From: Enoplosus armatus
Lineage: Eukaryota > Chordata > Actinopteri > Centrarchiformes > Enoplosidae
DNA: 64,000 nt
Direction: 5' to 3'
Assembly: GCF_043641665.1 (NCBI RefSeq)
Contig: NC_092180.1
Coordinates: 26,139,391-26,203,390 of the forward strand
Below, in pieces: positions 25,051 through 36,096 of the stretch. Every line of letters starts with the position of its first letter. Within the stretch, counting starts at the first letter, position 1. The notes below the pieces were generated by a model. It did no database searches, had not been told where the DNA came from, and worked only from the letters and a program-made list of their open reading frames with translations. Both the position numbers and the translations under genes were made by a program.

Positions 25051-25202
25051 ATGTTCAGGAATCGTTGGAGATTCAATCAATTCACATTACTCTTGTGGAA
25101 TGTTCAATGTGAGTGCAGCACTTATCCCCCAAGAGTTAGACCGCTGTTGGGCTGTTTGATTTAGTATTGCAAAGAACATAGATTTTGTTAACTAAAACAG
25201 CC

Positions 25203-25245
25203 TCTATTCTATTCTATTCTATTCTATTCTATTCTATTCTATTCT
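25203..25245. repeat. (ATTCT)n pentanucleotide microsatellite
   Basis: About 8.6 perfect units of ATTCT (43 bases). It ends four bases before the inverted-repeat element that starts at 25250. Confidence 0.95.
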
Positions 25246-25249
25246 GTAC

Positions 25250-25592
25250 GGTGGCCCTGAGAGCTCGATGCACTGCAACTACCGAGAAAAACACATGCAA
25301 ACGGACAAATCGCAATCAAATGAAGAAAACATTACAAACTCTTAACGTGACAACACGTATGCAGCATAACAAACTGGGCTGAAAACATGGAAAACACAAC
25401 CGAATACAGTAACGTGCTGTGAATACAGACGGCACCACCAAAACACTGTTGTTCTGTACACCACTGACGGGTAATTAACTTCACTGCTGTGCATGTGTTG
25501 CCTGTCAAATTAGTGAAAATGTTTTCTCCATGTCTATTTGCGCGTGTTTTTTTCCGAAAGCTGCAGCGCGTGGAGCTGTCGAGGTCACTGGG
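25250..25592. mobile_element. Small inverted-repeat DNA transposon (MITE)
   Basis: The two ends are complementary over about 60 bases. The left end (GGTGGCCCTGAGAGCTCGAT, then GCACTGCAACTACCGAGAAA, then AACACATGCAAACGGACAAA, 25250-25313) matches the reverse complement of the right end (25529-25592: CCAGTGACCTCGACAGCTCC, then CGCGCTGCAGCTTTCGGAAA, then AAACACGCGCAAATAGACAT) at roughly 70 percent by eye. The interior of about 215 bases has no transposase. The flanks CTGTAC (left) and ATTGTAC (right) are similar and may be remains of a target duplication. Superfamily not determined. The insertion sits directly beside the ATTCT array. Confidence 0.65.
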
Positions 25593-26090
25593 ATTGTACT
25601 CTCTTCTAGGCTGTGATGTATGGAGGATATTTTTGGTCATAATTAAAATGAATAGTCATGAATAGAGAAATCAAAAAAATATTTTTATTTTACTGTACTG
25701 CTAGGAATAATGAGGCCATAATTAAACTTAAAAGGGAAATTGGAAGACGCTAATTTGATTTTAATCATGACCAAAAACGTCCTACATGACGTGAGATCGC
25801 ATTTAAACGCAGTTGTCTGAGAGAGTGTAAGGTCAATAAGGCCTGTCCACACATGCACACATCCAGATGACTGCAGTATGTGTGTGGGAAGGACACCTTC
25901 TTCAATCACTTGATGTAAATGGGCTGAGGCCTGCTGCAATTTACAACGCAGTCCTGTCGTGTCTGATAAATTCAGCTCCGTCTCTGTGTTTATCATGTCA
26001 AGATGACTTCACTCTTGTCCCTCTTTAGCCCCGCTGTCTCTCCCATCCACGCGCATTTTGCTTGAAGCCCCTCATTTCCTTGGTGAGTGG

Positions 26091-26118
26091 GTGTGTGTGT
26101 GTGTGGGGGGGGGGGGGG
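26091..26118 (+). repeat. (GT)n followed by 14-base poly-G
   Basis: GT run 26091-26104 passing directly into G14 at 26105-26118. Confidence 0.92.
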
Positions 26119-26412
26119 CATGAGTGAGACAGCCTGGTAATTAGTTCTCGAGCATGCTCTCGCTAAACATTCCTGCCTAATGACAAGGCCAAGCGGGTGC
26201 ACTATGCCTAACGGCCTGGGGTTCAGTTTGATTCTACAAGCTCTGATCATAATCCAAACTTGTCGTAAAACTACGGCATGATGCAAAAGAAAAAAAAAAA
26301 AACCCCAAAAAACTGTGAATAAATAAAAGAGCCTAGATGTTAGGGCACACTTTGAAATGTACATCAAAAGCAGTGATTTGTCAGCCATCGATAGTCTTTC
26401 CAGAGGGAAGCC

Positions 26413-26457
26413 TGTCTCTCTCTCGCTCTCTCTGTCTCTGAGTCTCTCTCTCTCTCG
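26413..26457. repeat. CT-rich low-complexity tract
   Basis: TCTC units with G interruptions, 45 bases, a homopurine/homopyrimidine stretch. Confidence 0.88.
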
Positions 26458-27635
26458 TTTAGTTAGAGGATTGCCTCCTGCAGCCCCAGGGAGCAATAGC
26501 AACCACCAAGTCTATTACTTCCTACAGCACTTTACTCCTACCAATATGAAGCACTCGATAACAACAGGACCTACCCCATGTTAGCTCCTATAGTCTATTA
26601 GCCAGACGCCAATTCTATCCAGCAGCACTCGTCGATACAACGGAACCCCTGAGTAACATTATCCACATTGAAATGAGTCAGAGGAGAATCATGCAAGTCG
26701 GCTGCATCAAAATGGGCGTAATGAAAAAAAATTTCTGGGAGACACATAAAGGAGGCTAATAAAGAAGCACAAAACTAACGAGCAAACAAACAAACACAGC
26801 AGGGTTGATGGGTGATACCATTTTTATATGCCTCCTTTAGAGATAGGTGATGCTAGGATGGAGATGTGGTGTGTGGTGCTTCACACACAGGTACACGCGC
26901 GCTCACGTACAAACACTGCTGTGTTGTCCCAGTGTGCTAATGGCCCGGGCGCTGTGCATCCAGATGCTAACCTCGGCTTCTTCCTCCATGCGGCGGGGTA
27001 CGGTGCATTCCAGCCTCTCAGGGCTCAGGTGTTAATTTATGCCACCGCGCCACTTTTCCCCCTGACTTCACAGGCTGACCCCGGCCCCGGCGCGTCCCAC
27101 GGCGGGGCTACACCTCCGCCCGAGCCGGCACAATTGCGTTCTTCAAAATGAGCTTCCCTTCAGCTGTAGAAACAAAAAGGGGTGAGACGGAATAGAACCA
27201 AAGAAAACTTAATGAAAAGGCTTTTTTTTTTTTTGACAGATATTTGGCAGCAGTTGCACATGTATCAAAGTGACGCGCTGGGATTACTCAACCACAGTTG
27301 TAGATCACAGATGATTATCAGTGTGGAAATACTTGCATCATGTAGCCATGGGGAAGAAAACAAAAGAGTGGAAAGACAAAAGCAAACAAAAAGTGGCACA
27401 AGGCAAAGAACAACACAAACGCATCATGTGAGTAAGACAAAGATTTAATGTATATTGCATCAAAACATTAGCCGTGAACCGAGGAGCAGCGATGGGAGCT
27501 CTATGCTCTTGGATAAGTCTTTGTTTTGTACCAGAACGAGCATGCTTAATTGATGATTACAACTCATTGCACTACTGTGTTTTTTTACTTGAAAGGTGAG
27601 GAATGTGTTGATGAGAGTGTGAGGAGATGCTCGAA

Positions 27636-27648
27636 GGGGGGGGGGGGG
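27636..27648 (+). repeat. Poly-G tract, 13 bases
   Basis: Thirteen consecutive G; one of four such tracts between 26.1 and 29.9 kb. Confidence 0.9.
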
Positions 27649-27866
27649 CGGCTCAGGTCGGGGTAAGGTAACAGCAGCTGATGGCCAGTTAGGCCAATGT
27701 GTTTGTGGTTGAGGGAGTTTCTGGGGCAAAGCCCTCCTCAGTTGTTGACTCGACGCCCATTGCGGCATCTGAGAGCCCAAACTTCAATTCATTATTAATG
27801 ATCTGTGGTGTCACTGCAGTCCATTCACTTCATTGTTGAGACATCACCTGAGACATCAATGCAGAC

Positions 27867-27903
27867 GCACACACTGACACACACTGACACACACACACAC
27901 ACA
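27867..27903. repeat. (CA)n / CACACTGA array
   Basis: CA array containing two CACACTGA units before the perfect CA part. Confidence 0.88.
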
Positions 27904-28734
27904 GTAAACAAAGATGAAAGCTCCTGAGCACCTGCCTCTTAAGCTGTTTTCTTATTACTCTCTGTCACTCCCGCCAGGCAGAGGGCACTTTGTAGATGCC
28001 CTGAAGATGTAGATAGCGAGTGGAGGAGGCCGAGCGGGGGGAGGAGGAGAGCATTGTGGGTGTCTCGGCGTTCAAAAGTAATCAAGGGACCCGGCAAAAA
28101 AGGGGGCTCCTCGCTTCGTTTCATGCACAAAGCCCCTGCTCTGCCGACAGGCTGACAGACGGGAAGGCCTCGCACACAGACGAGCAGCGAGCGGCAGACT
28201 CTCTGCTACCCAAAGGCATTAAAGACCCAAAAAAGCAAAAAGACTCGAGGGAAAATAAAAGGTGTAAAAGAGAATGCGGGTAGCGGAGGAGAGATAGCCT
28301 TTATAATTCATGTCTGGAGAGGACGAGTGGAGGATGACTGGCTTTGTTGTCCATCTCGGTGGTCAGCCGGGAAACAGACGACTTGCAGTTCAAAGGCAGC
28401 CCGCCGTTGCGCCTCTCTTACAAACCTGCTGGGACTGCACCATCAAATTCAGAGCTGTTTCCGAGACAGATTTCATCACATTATCCCTGTTTAGGACCTT
28501 TGTACCCGGCGCCAGAATTAGCATTGTAGCCTGTCTGTCTGTCATTTCAGCACTGAGCCCGGGTTTTGAAATATATTTAGAGAAAAATTCAATAACACAT
28601 CAACACTGAGCTGGTGTATTTTTTTTTTTTCAACTGGAGCCAAACTCCTCTGAACCTGGGTAAGCACAGGCATTAACGCAGGCCCACATTAGCCTGCGAG
28701 TTGGCACTATCAATAGCGCCGGCGTGTGTGTGTC

Positions 28735-28750
28735 GGGGGGGGGGGGGGGG
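28735..28750 (+). repeat. Poly-G tract, 16 bases
   Basis: Sixteen consecutive G directly after a short GTGTGTGTC stretch, followed by further GGGG-rich sequence to about 28790. Confidence 0.9.
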
Positions 28751-29882
28751 CAGCATGGTAAGGTGTGGGGTGGGGTGGAGGGGGAGGGATCAGGAACTCG
28801 AAGTCAGCCCTGGGAAAACCTAATACCCAAAGCCTTTTTTTATTGAAATATTTATACAGGTAAACGCACTGTATCTGTGCAGCTCCTTTTACAGGAGATA
28901 TCTAGGCGTCAGACCAAAGCCAGAATCGATAAAACACAATTATAGCAGGACAACCCATCGCTGGATCCTGAGCGATAGGAAGGCGGTGGATTAAAGCGTC
29001 AGGGGCTAAATGCATAGAATAGCCACGGGGGCAGAAATGTGACTGTGTGGACTGTCACTGCTGCGCGGCCTCGCTGCCTTCACTGGCGGCATTAGCAGTT
29101 CACAGCCCTCCTCACAATGCCTCATTATTTACCTCCGTCCAGCCTTTCTTTTCATTCACCCATTGATTACTGATACCCCTGAGCTTTGGCAATAGTTAAT
29201 GTGCTAATGTGCGGTACTACTCTAGCTAGAATGACATAGCTATTATGCTCCTTCTGTAAATGGCTTAAATCTGGAAGGAAAAAAAACAAAACAAAACAAA
29301 AAAAAGCCCAAAGACAAACAATAACCTTGAAAGATGCTGCCAGCATTTCTGCCCACATTCACATTCAAGGCAAATGCCCTCAACAAATCAAATGACCAAC
29401 AAGTCAACAGTACTTGTTTTGAAAAGGAGCCTCTGGAGAAGCATACAGCCAAGGTCACAGGCCCAGGAGCCATGGGGTTCAGATGAAATAGCTTTGAATT
29501 GTATTACAGATGACTGATCTGCTACAAATCACAGGCGTTTCTGCAACATGCCAACAATGATTCTCCTATATGCAAGTAATCAGCTATTACACACACCTTG
29601 AGGAAATGTCAACTCGGCTCTGCATGTGCGGCATGTTGCTGTGTGTTTACAGCGTTTGTGGATATGTGAAGTGTGCAGTCGTGTGTGTATCATGAAAAAA
29701 AAAAAAGGGGAAGCAGGGGGGGGGAGAGTAAGTGGTTGGGGTCTGTCAGTGTCACCGTAAACCTTCTGAACCACCTTCCGCCTTCTAATAAGATTGAGCA
29801 CCAAGCCGAGCTGAACAACTGCCAGACACTGAGACACCACCCGAATAGAGAGGAGATCTCTGGGTGAAAAAAAGAAAGGCGA

Positions 29883-29908
29883 GGGGGGGGGGGGGGGGGG
29901 GGGGGGGG
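29883..29908 (+). repeat. Poly-G tract, 26 bases
   Basis: Twenty-six consecutive G, the longest homopolymer G run in the window. Confidence 0.92.
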
Positions 29909-30101
29909 AGCATTTCAGCGTTGCGTCTCACTGCGGAGGCAGCTCCGCCACCGTTTTCGGTCAAGGAGAGCTCAAAGAGCCCTTGTCAGGTAAATCAAGA
30001 ATGACTTTTATTTCTTGGGGTGACGGGGAGGCACGTGGTGGCTACTAAGACGTCCTGGCAACGGGGACAATATTTAGAAGGTTGTGGGGCAGGAAGAGGC
30101 T

Positions 30102-30120
30102 CACACACACACACACACAC
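30102..30120. repeat. (CA)n microsatellite, short
   Basis: CA run of 19 bases. Confidence 0.9.
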
Positions 30121-33100
30121 TGAACATTTTGTAGATTTTTTACATTTTCAGAGCACAGTGTTTCAGTCTGGAGTGCTGCTACTTGTGCTGGGCGCCCTTC
30201 AATTTCCTTTCCTGTCAAAGCTCGGGTCAGTAATTTATTTCAGCCAAAATACTGTTATTTCAATAAAAGAGTGTATTTGATGCCATTAAACATCATGTTG
30301 TAATACAGCTGCTGTGCACTTTGTCCTTTACAAGCGCTTCTCTATCCAAAGTGTTCACTCCTATCAAAACGGCAAAGTAAAAAAAAAAAACTATGCATAA
30401 AAAAAAAAAAGAAAATGCAAATTCACTCTGTAAAGCGATGGAGGGGGTCATGATTTACTTTTCTCCCTTTGAAACATCAAGAACCAGCCTGAAATGCCAA
30501 CAATAAGTCATCCATTTATTTCCCACAGTGCTTGAATATTCTCAATAGCGCTACGCTCTCCTTTCATTCCGTCCTCAGGTGGAAAATGTCAGAGCGCTAA
30601 CCTGATGCTTGTAGCGGGCCTACTCCGCTGCCACTCTCCCAGCACCGCCGTGTGATTGCAGTGGGAGTGTCAGCGAGGCTCTGCCCTGCAATAGCCTCCC
30701 CTTCACCCAAAGCCTTTACTTTAAATGTTTTTTAAACACTGTCTGTCTGCCTCAGGTAGATATAACTTAGCTTAAGCAATTGGCAATTTGCAAGACATCA
30801 GAGTGGACCTCTGCATAATGACTGCTGAATTACTTTGGGGAACTCCATTAATGTAGCACAGCTTCCTCAGCAGGCGTGGATGCACGCGGTGCATCTGGGT
30901 GCTCGTGGTTTACAGCAAACGCTTTTTACAGCCGGCAGCATTGTAAACATGTCACATTATATGTCTTTTAGTTAGTTTGGGAAGGAGTATTTTTTTTAAT
31001 GTTCCAGCTCAAACTGAAAGACTTTTCATCATTACTGAGCATGACTTATATCACCTTGCTTAGTTCCTGCAAATGTGTGGGTCAATACAAGGTTATCACT
31101 GGAACAGGTGAGGCTTTAGATCACAGCAGTAATCAATAAAATATTTCCTGGGCACCTATATCAGGATAAATGTGTATGTTCAAGGGAAGGAATGAGGGAG
31201 TAACAACTCTTTTAAAGGGACTTTTACTAATTAATTCAATTATACTCCAAGTACTTTTTTTAAATGAATAGTAATACTATTACTAGTAAATATAGAAAAC
31301 AGGTCAACAGTGTTGATTATGACATTAGTTATGGTATCATATCTTTTTAATTATGATATACTTACAAATGTCTTTCTTTGGGAATTACATTGTTTTAAAC
31401 ACTGAGTGCTTCTCATCATTGATATGGTAATCATTATTGTTGCTGGGGGATCAAAACTTTAAGCTACAGTAAGCCAGGGAAGTAGTAGGGTGTACCTGTC
31501 ATATCGTCATATCATACAGCTGAAGACACTTTTTACATGTGCTTTCACTCACAAATAAACAAGCCTTATTGTGGTTTATTGGACAGCAGGCAGCATGAAG
31601 AATAGTGTGGCGAGCTATTCCCCCTTTTATTTATATTAGTTTTATTGATTTTATAAGTGCTACATGGAACATGGAAGTAAAAGTGCCGTAGTTTGGGACA
31701 TTTTCATGACATACCTGTTGTAAAAGAACATATGGGCTAAGCCTGGTGGCCCCCGTCTGTACCCTGTAATTATTTTCATTTGTGTTGGTAAGAAGCACTT
31801 GCCAGTGTAATTTATGTCTAGGTCTGCCTAAACATAAAATTCGTACCCCTTGTAGTCTCTGAACTTCTTCCCTTGTGCCTATCAGAAAGTACCTAGCAAG
31901 TATGCCATTGGTATCAATATGTACCTAATATAATACCACCCTGCGACACTAGCAGAGAAAATAAAGCACAGCAAAGAAAGCATCGGACTGAAATCAGCTT
32001 TATTCTGGCCGATAACGATCCCTTTAAAGTCACCTTGACTTGCTAGAATGCGATGGTCTTTAGAATTTCATTCAAAATATATTTTTTTAAGTACAGTTAT
32101 TGAAAGCATTCTGTGTATGGCCTACTGGTATTCTTCCCTCAGACTTCAGGGAGGTTTCCTTTTATTTAGGACCTTGGAAGTTGTAAAAAGAATATTTAAG
32201 CAAATACTTCACATTTCGTTCGAATACAATGCAGCACATGAAATGGAAATATGCAGTACAAAGTCCACTTTGCTTCTTTATAAATCCCCTTCCGCTCCAT
32301 GAAAATTCAGATGTTCTGCTTGCCATGTTTTCTAGCTTCCAGGCGGCGGATGTGAATGACAAGAACTCTACTGGCAGGCTCTCAGAAATTGATTGGCACC
32401 ATCAGAGCATCAGTAGGATAGAGGCTCAGCATCATTTCAGATCAGGGATCCACATGCTTACTGTATGTGGGGATCCTTTGGAAGTTTTTCGACTACTGGA
32501 TGTCCAAAGCATACAGCTTGTCGTATATATACTGGAGGTATATAAATGGCAACATGTGTAGACCCGGGGTTCAAGTGTTGCAATCATTCCAGCTTGCATT
32601 CTCACAAGCAGTTTTGTCCCTCAAGAAGCCGGCCTCCGTCAGCCATCAAAATGTGAAATTCTCTGTGGAGTGCTTGTTAAATTGAACTGATAAATTCATG
32701 TGTGTGTTGGTATCAAACCTGAAAGACACTCTTTGCTCAGCCTGTCACAAGCTAATCACCGAAGAGTGCTTCTCCAGGTTAAGCCTGGCCACACTCGCCC
32801 GACCAGATCCCATTTTGTTTTAGCGCTGTTACAACATGTGCCCTTTGAAGCAGTAACAATCACTACAGTCTCACTCCTCTCTGGTGGAGGGGAGGAATAC
32901 AAAAAGGAAGAAAATGAAAGAGAGAGACGCTTGGGTCTCTGCAGGATTGTCTGCCCAGCACCAGAGCTGGAACACCCAAAGAGCTTAAAGTGATATAAAT
33001 GTCCCTGAATGACAGCATAAATCTGTATGATGACAAATAACCTCTTTGAAGCCCGCACCGCAGCGAATAGGATACCATTTCTGTATTTTAAAAAGGCAGG

Positions 33101-34305
33101 GGGACTTAAAAAAGAGCCCTCGACAATGTCACAGTGGCAGTTTTAGTCATGTAGAAACTGCATGAGAGAGGGAGTGAGGTGGTTATCTAAATAAGAGTGT
33201 CACGCCTGCTTACTTTTATATTACCTTGCAACAATACCCTGCTTGACAAGCCATCCAAGAGAAAAAAGCAAACAATAAAGTAACACCAAATTAATATATA
33301 GATTTTTTTTTTTTCTACTCTGTCCAACGTGTGGCGTAATTCATCACAATTCTGCGTCCAGGTGCCGGCATAATGCATAAACTTAGCATGTTGCCGTGTG
33401 GCAAAAAATTGAAATAGACTTGTGAAGAAATGAGCAATTTCCCTGTGGAAGAATTGGAAATTTTGCGAGGCCGTCGGTGGCTGACCTGTCATCAATCACT
33501 TCACAGCGGCGGCAAACGTAGAGGCTGGTAGGAGGCTGAGAGATTCAGGCAAACACCCAGCGGTTGCTGACAGGTGATACCCACCCAGCCGACAACCTAA
33601 TAGCACACAGCTGAACTAACAGAAGGGAGTCGATGGCGTTGGTGGCTCAGACATCACAGATACTGTATGTGATAAGTGCCACAAACCGTAAAAGAAGGAA
33701 AACGCGGTCATGCTCAGGAGCGTTAATTGGGAAAAAAAACTGTAAACATAATAAATAGATAAATAAAAACAAGGGAATCTTGAACGTGAGAGTATTGTTA
33801 GCCCTGTCAGGTACGACATGTAGATATCTACGCCTTCCCTTTTGGAGCTAACAACATCACAGGGGTAACTGTGAGCTAGTTATATGGAGGCTGCAAAGGC
33901 CGTCATATCTCTGATCCTCCGGTCCTGGATTAAAGCTTGCCAAATTATCCAAAGCACATTAAAACTACCCAAATCTACTGCAACTACTTGCCTACTTGTT
34001 TGTTTGTTTTTTTCCAAAAGGCCTTCAATAGTTCTCATTAGTGAAGTTATGAGAGAGGGCAGAAAGCAAGTTGAGGGAGAGCAGTGTGCACAGTTGCATT
34101 TGAAATTGTATTTTGATGTGTATTGAAATTTGCTGTTTTTTGTCCTATGCTACTAGATGGAAGTGGTATATTAAAGTGAAAGAGAGTGAAAGTGGTCTGT
34201 GTCTGTACACAAAATTATTCATTCTTATCAATTTAAAGATACGGAGCCATTTCATGTGAAAAAGAAGTTACCAAAAGGTTCTTTTGGTGGCAGGAAATTG
34301 CCAAA
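30121..34305. other. Repeat-poor noncoding stretch
   Basis: About 4.2 kb with no recognised transposon, no microsatellite of note and no gene. Short A runs lie at 30380-30391 and 30400-30410. The section 30490-30720 has moderate GC and no repeats and could be a conserved noncoding element. Open frames here (for example 32229-32561 plus) have no recognisable domains. Confidence 0.35.
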
Positions 34306-34945
34306 TGGGTGCTGTGGGCTGCTGTGGACAACTTTGTCACATGGTGCGAGCAGAACCATCTGCAGCTCGACGTGACAAAGACTGAGGAGCTGACTGTGGA
34401 TCTGAGGAGGACCAAGGTGCCGATGACCCCTGTTTCCATCCAGGGGGTCAGTGTGGACATTGTAGAGGATTACAAGTACCTGGGAGTTCACACTGACAAT
34501 AAACTGGACTGGGTAAAGAACACTAATGCCCTCTACAAGAAGGGCCAGAGCCGTCTCTATTTTCTGAGGCGGCTGAGGTCCTTCAACATCTGCCGGACTA
34601 TGCTGAGGGTGTTCTATGAGTCTGTGGTGGCCAGTGCTATCCTCTATGCTGTTGCATGCTGGGGCAGCAGGCTGAGGGTGGCGGACTCCAACAGACTCAA
34701 TAAACCGATCCACAAGGCCAGTGACGTTGTGGGGGTGGAGCTGGACTCTCTGACGGTGGTGGCAGAGAGGAGGTCCAAGCTGCCGGTCATCTTGGACAAT
34801 GTCTCCCATCCTCTCCATGATGTACTGGTCAGGCAAAAGAGGACCTTCAGTGGGAGACTCATTCCTGCCTGTGGCCATCAAACTGTTCGACTCCTCCCTC
34901 TGAGTGTCTTGACTGGAAATCTGGATTTTTTTTTTAAACAGTGCA

Positions 34946-34978
<33 letters not shown>

Positions 34979-35140
34979 CATACATATACATTGTTTATTG
35001 TATATATATATATTTTTTTTTCACTTAAATTTTGTAAATGTGTATATTTTTTAGTTCTTATTTTTTATGTCTTATTTTTGTACATACTTTTATTTCTAAA
35101 TGTATGCCTTTCCTTAATCTTATCCAAGTGTTTTAGTAGC
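34306..35140 (+). pseudogene. LINE reverse transcriptase C-terminal fragment plus 3' UTR
   Basis: Plus strand, 5'-truncated non-LTR retrotransposon. An open frame from 34309 matches the part of fish LINE ORF2 after the catalytic YxDD box: LQLDVTKTEELTVDLRR, VEDYKYLGVHTDNKLDW, QSRLYFLRRLRSFNICR, LRVFYESVVASAILYAVACW, NRLNKPIHKASDVVGVELDS and HPLHDVLVRQKRTFSGRLI. Near 34861 the frame shifts: the family's natural ending is found in another frame as FLPVAIKLFDSSL followed by TGA at 34901-34903. The sequence coding the residues usually lying between these two blocks looks deleted. Then comes an AT-rich 3' UTR with a TA array (34954-34978) to about 35140. The catalytic Asp pair is absent because of the truncation, so it cannot make an active enzyme. 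The frame is otherwise free of stops for about 180 codons, which suggests a younger insertion than the 61-62 kb copy. Confidence 0.85.
34954..34978. repeat. (TA)n array in LINE 3' UTR
   Basis: TA run of 25 bases; a second TA run follows at about 35000-35013. Confidence 0.9.
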
Positions 35141-35508
35141 CCAACCCTAACAACACTTGGAATGGCACAAACCCAGGTCTCTGGTGTCAAAGTCCCGTGC
35201 TTTGTACACCCGACCATTCACCCCAATGAGCAGTGTAAGGGTTAGTGCCACACTTACTGAACTGCAAAAACTACTGCCAGGCAGCAATTCTGTTGCCATT
35301 AACTGTAAAACATAGTATTAAAGCTTTTAAAGCAAATAAGAAATATATATATATACTTATATACTCATGTGTAGTTAAAGGTATTGTTGCTTAAAATTCA
35401 CCCCATTGCATCTCAATAACCATCTCATGTAGTGATACACGGTGATTGTTTGGATGACACATTGAATTTGTGTGCACAAGTATGTGCTATGCTTTTCTCT
35501 ATGTATAT

Positions 35509-35532
35509 GTGTGTGTGTGTGTGAGAGAGAGC

Positions 35533-35583
<51 letters not shown>
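35509..35583. repeat. (TG)n compound microsatellite
   Basis: TG run 35509-35523, a short GAGAGAGAGCATA break, then a 48-base perfect TG run 35536-35583. Confidence 0.96.
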
Positions 35584-35585
<2 letters not shown>

Positions 35586-36015
35586 TGGGTGGTAATGGTG
35601 CTGGTGTTGGAGGCTGTGGGCTTTCCCTATTGTGTAGAGACCTCTCCACCATCTGCCAGCCTGCTCCCGGCCTCGGTGCCTGATGAAGACCAGATGTTTT
35701 CCCTGGCTGCTGCTCCCCAGCAGGACCTCTCCTGCATCATCCCAGCCCACTTTGGCTAACACTCAGATAAACACACACATGCTGCACACTTACTAATTAA
35801 AACTCTCCCTTATACACATACTGTACATACATGTATGTATGCACACACACATAAATAAACATGTTTTTTGTGCCTTTCCTTTCCCTTTGTGATCTTCCAA
35901 CTACATGGGACATACTTTCCCTCTGATAGAGATGCTGTAGATTTGTCCTATTTGTCCACGTTAAATTTTTTTAATTTATCACACTATGGGATAAGACTTT
36001 GCTTTTTGTGGATCT
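35584..36015. other. Noncoding stretch, no gene seen
   Basis: No gene. The frames running out of the TG array toward 35760 have no recognisable content. Confidence 0.4.
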
Positions 36016-36019
36016 CTGA

Positions 36020-36096
36020 TCTCCATTCTGTCAGCTGGAATCGAGCCCCAGCCCCCCGCGACCCTCTAAGGATAAGCGGTTATAGATAATGGATGA
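36020..36096 (+). mobile_element. Retrotransposon 3' tail (possibly RTE/Rex3-like)
   Basis: GCTGGAATCGAGCCCCAGCC, then CCCCGCGACCCTCTAAGGAT, then AAGCGGTTATAGATAATGGA and TGAT. From memory this GATAAGCGG..ATGGATG ending is a widespread teleost repeat tail and resembles the GATG-type tails of the RTE-clade element Rex3. No coding part is attached, and the tail has only one to two GATG-like units. The family name is tentative. Confidence 0.5.

Larger units (their letters stand above)
25593..27635. other. Noncoding; CT-rich tract and CpG-rich patch
   Basis: No gene recognised. Contains the GT/G tract (26091-26118), a CT-rich tract (26413-26457) and a CpG-rich patch at about 26930-27130 whose densest part (27065-27125) has roughly ten CpG in 60 bases. 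The open frame at 26828-27151 through this patch has no recognisable protein content. Confidence 0.4.
27649..30101. other. Noncoding stretch with poly-G tracts
   Basis: No gene recognised. The sequence 28010-28230 is GC- and purine-rich on the plus strand. Poly-G tracts and the CA/CACTGA array are listed separately. A 12-base T run lies at 28619-28630 and A-rich runs at 29279-29306 and 29695-29706. Confidence 0.4.

Noticed and set aside
26828..27151. 107-codon frame across the CpG-rich patch as a coding exon
   Set aside because: The openness is explained by low stop-codon density in GC-rich sequence; the protein is not recognisable.
34252..34881. 209-codon minus-strand open frame
   Set aside because: It is exactly antisense to the LINE reverse transcriptase, which is the recognisable coding strand.
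35878..35900. TTCCCTTTGTGATCTTCC as a miR-204/211-like microRNA
   Set aside because: Only the seed portion agrees. The rest differs and no precursor hairpin with a matching star arm is visible.
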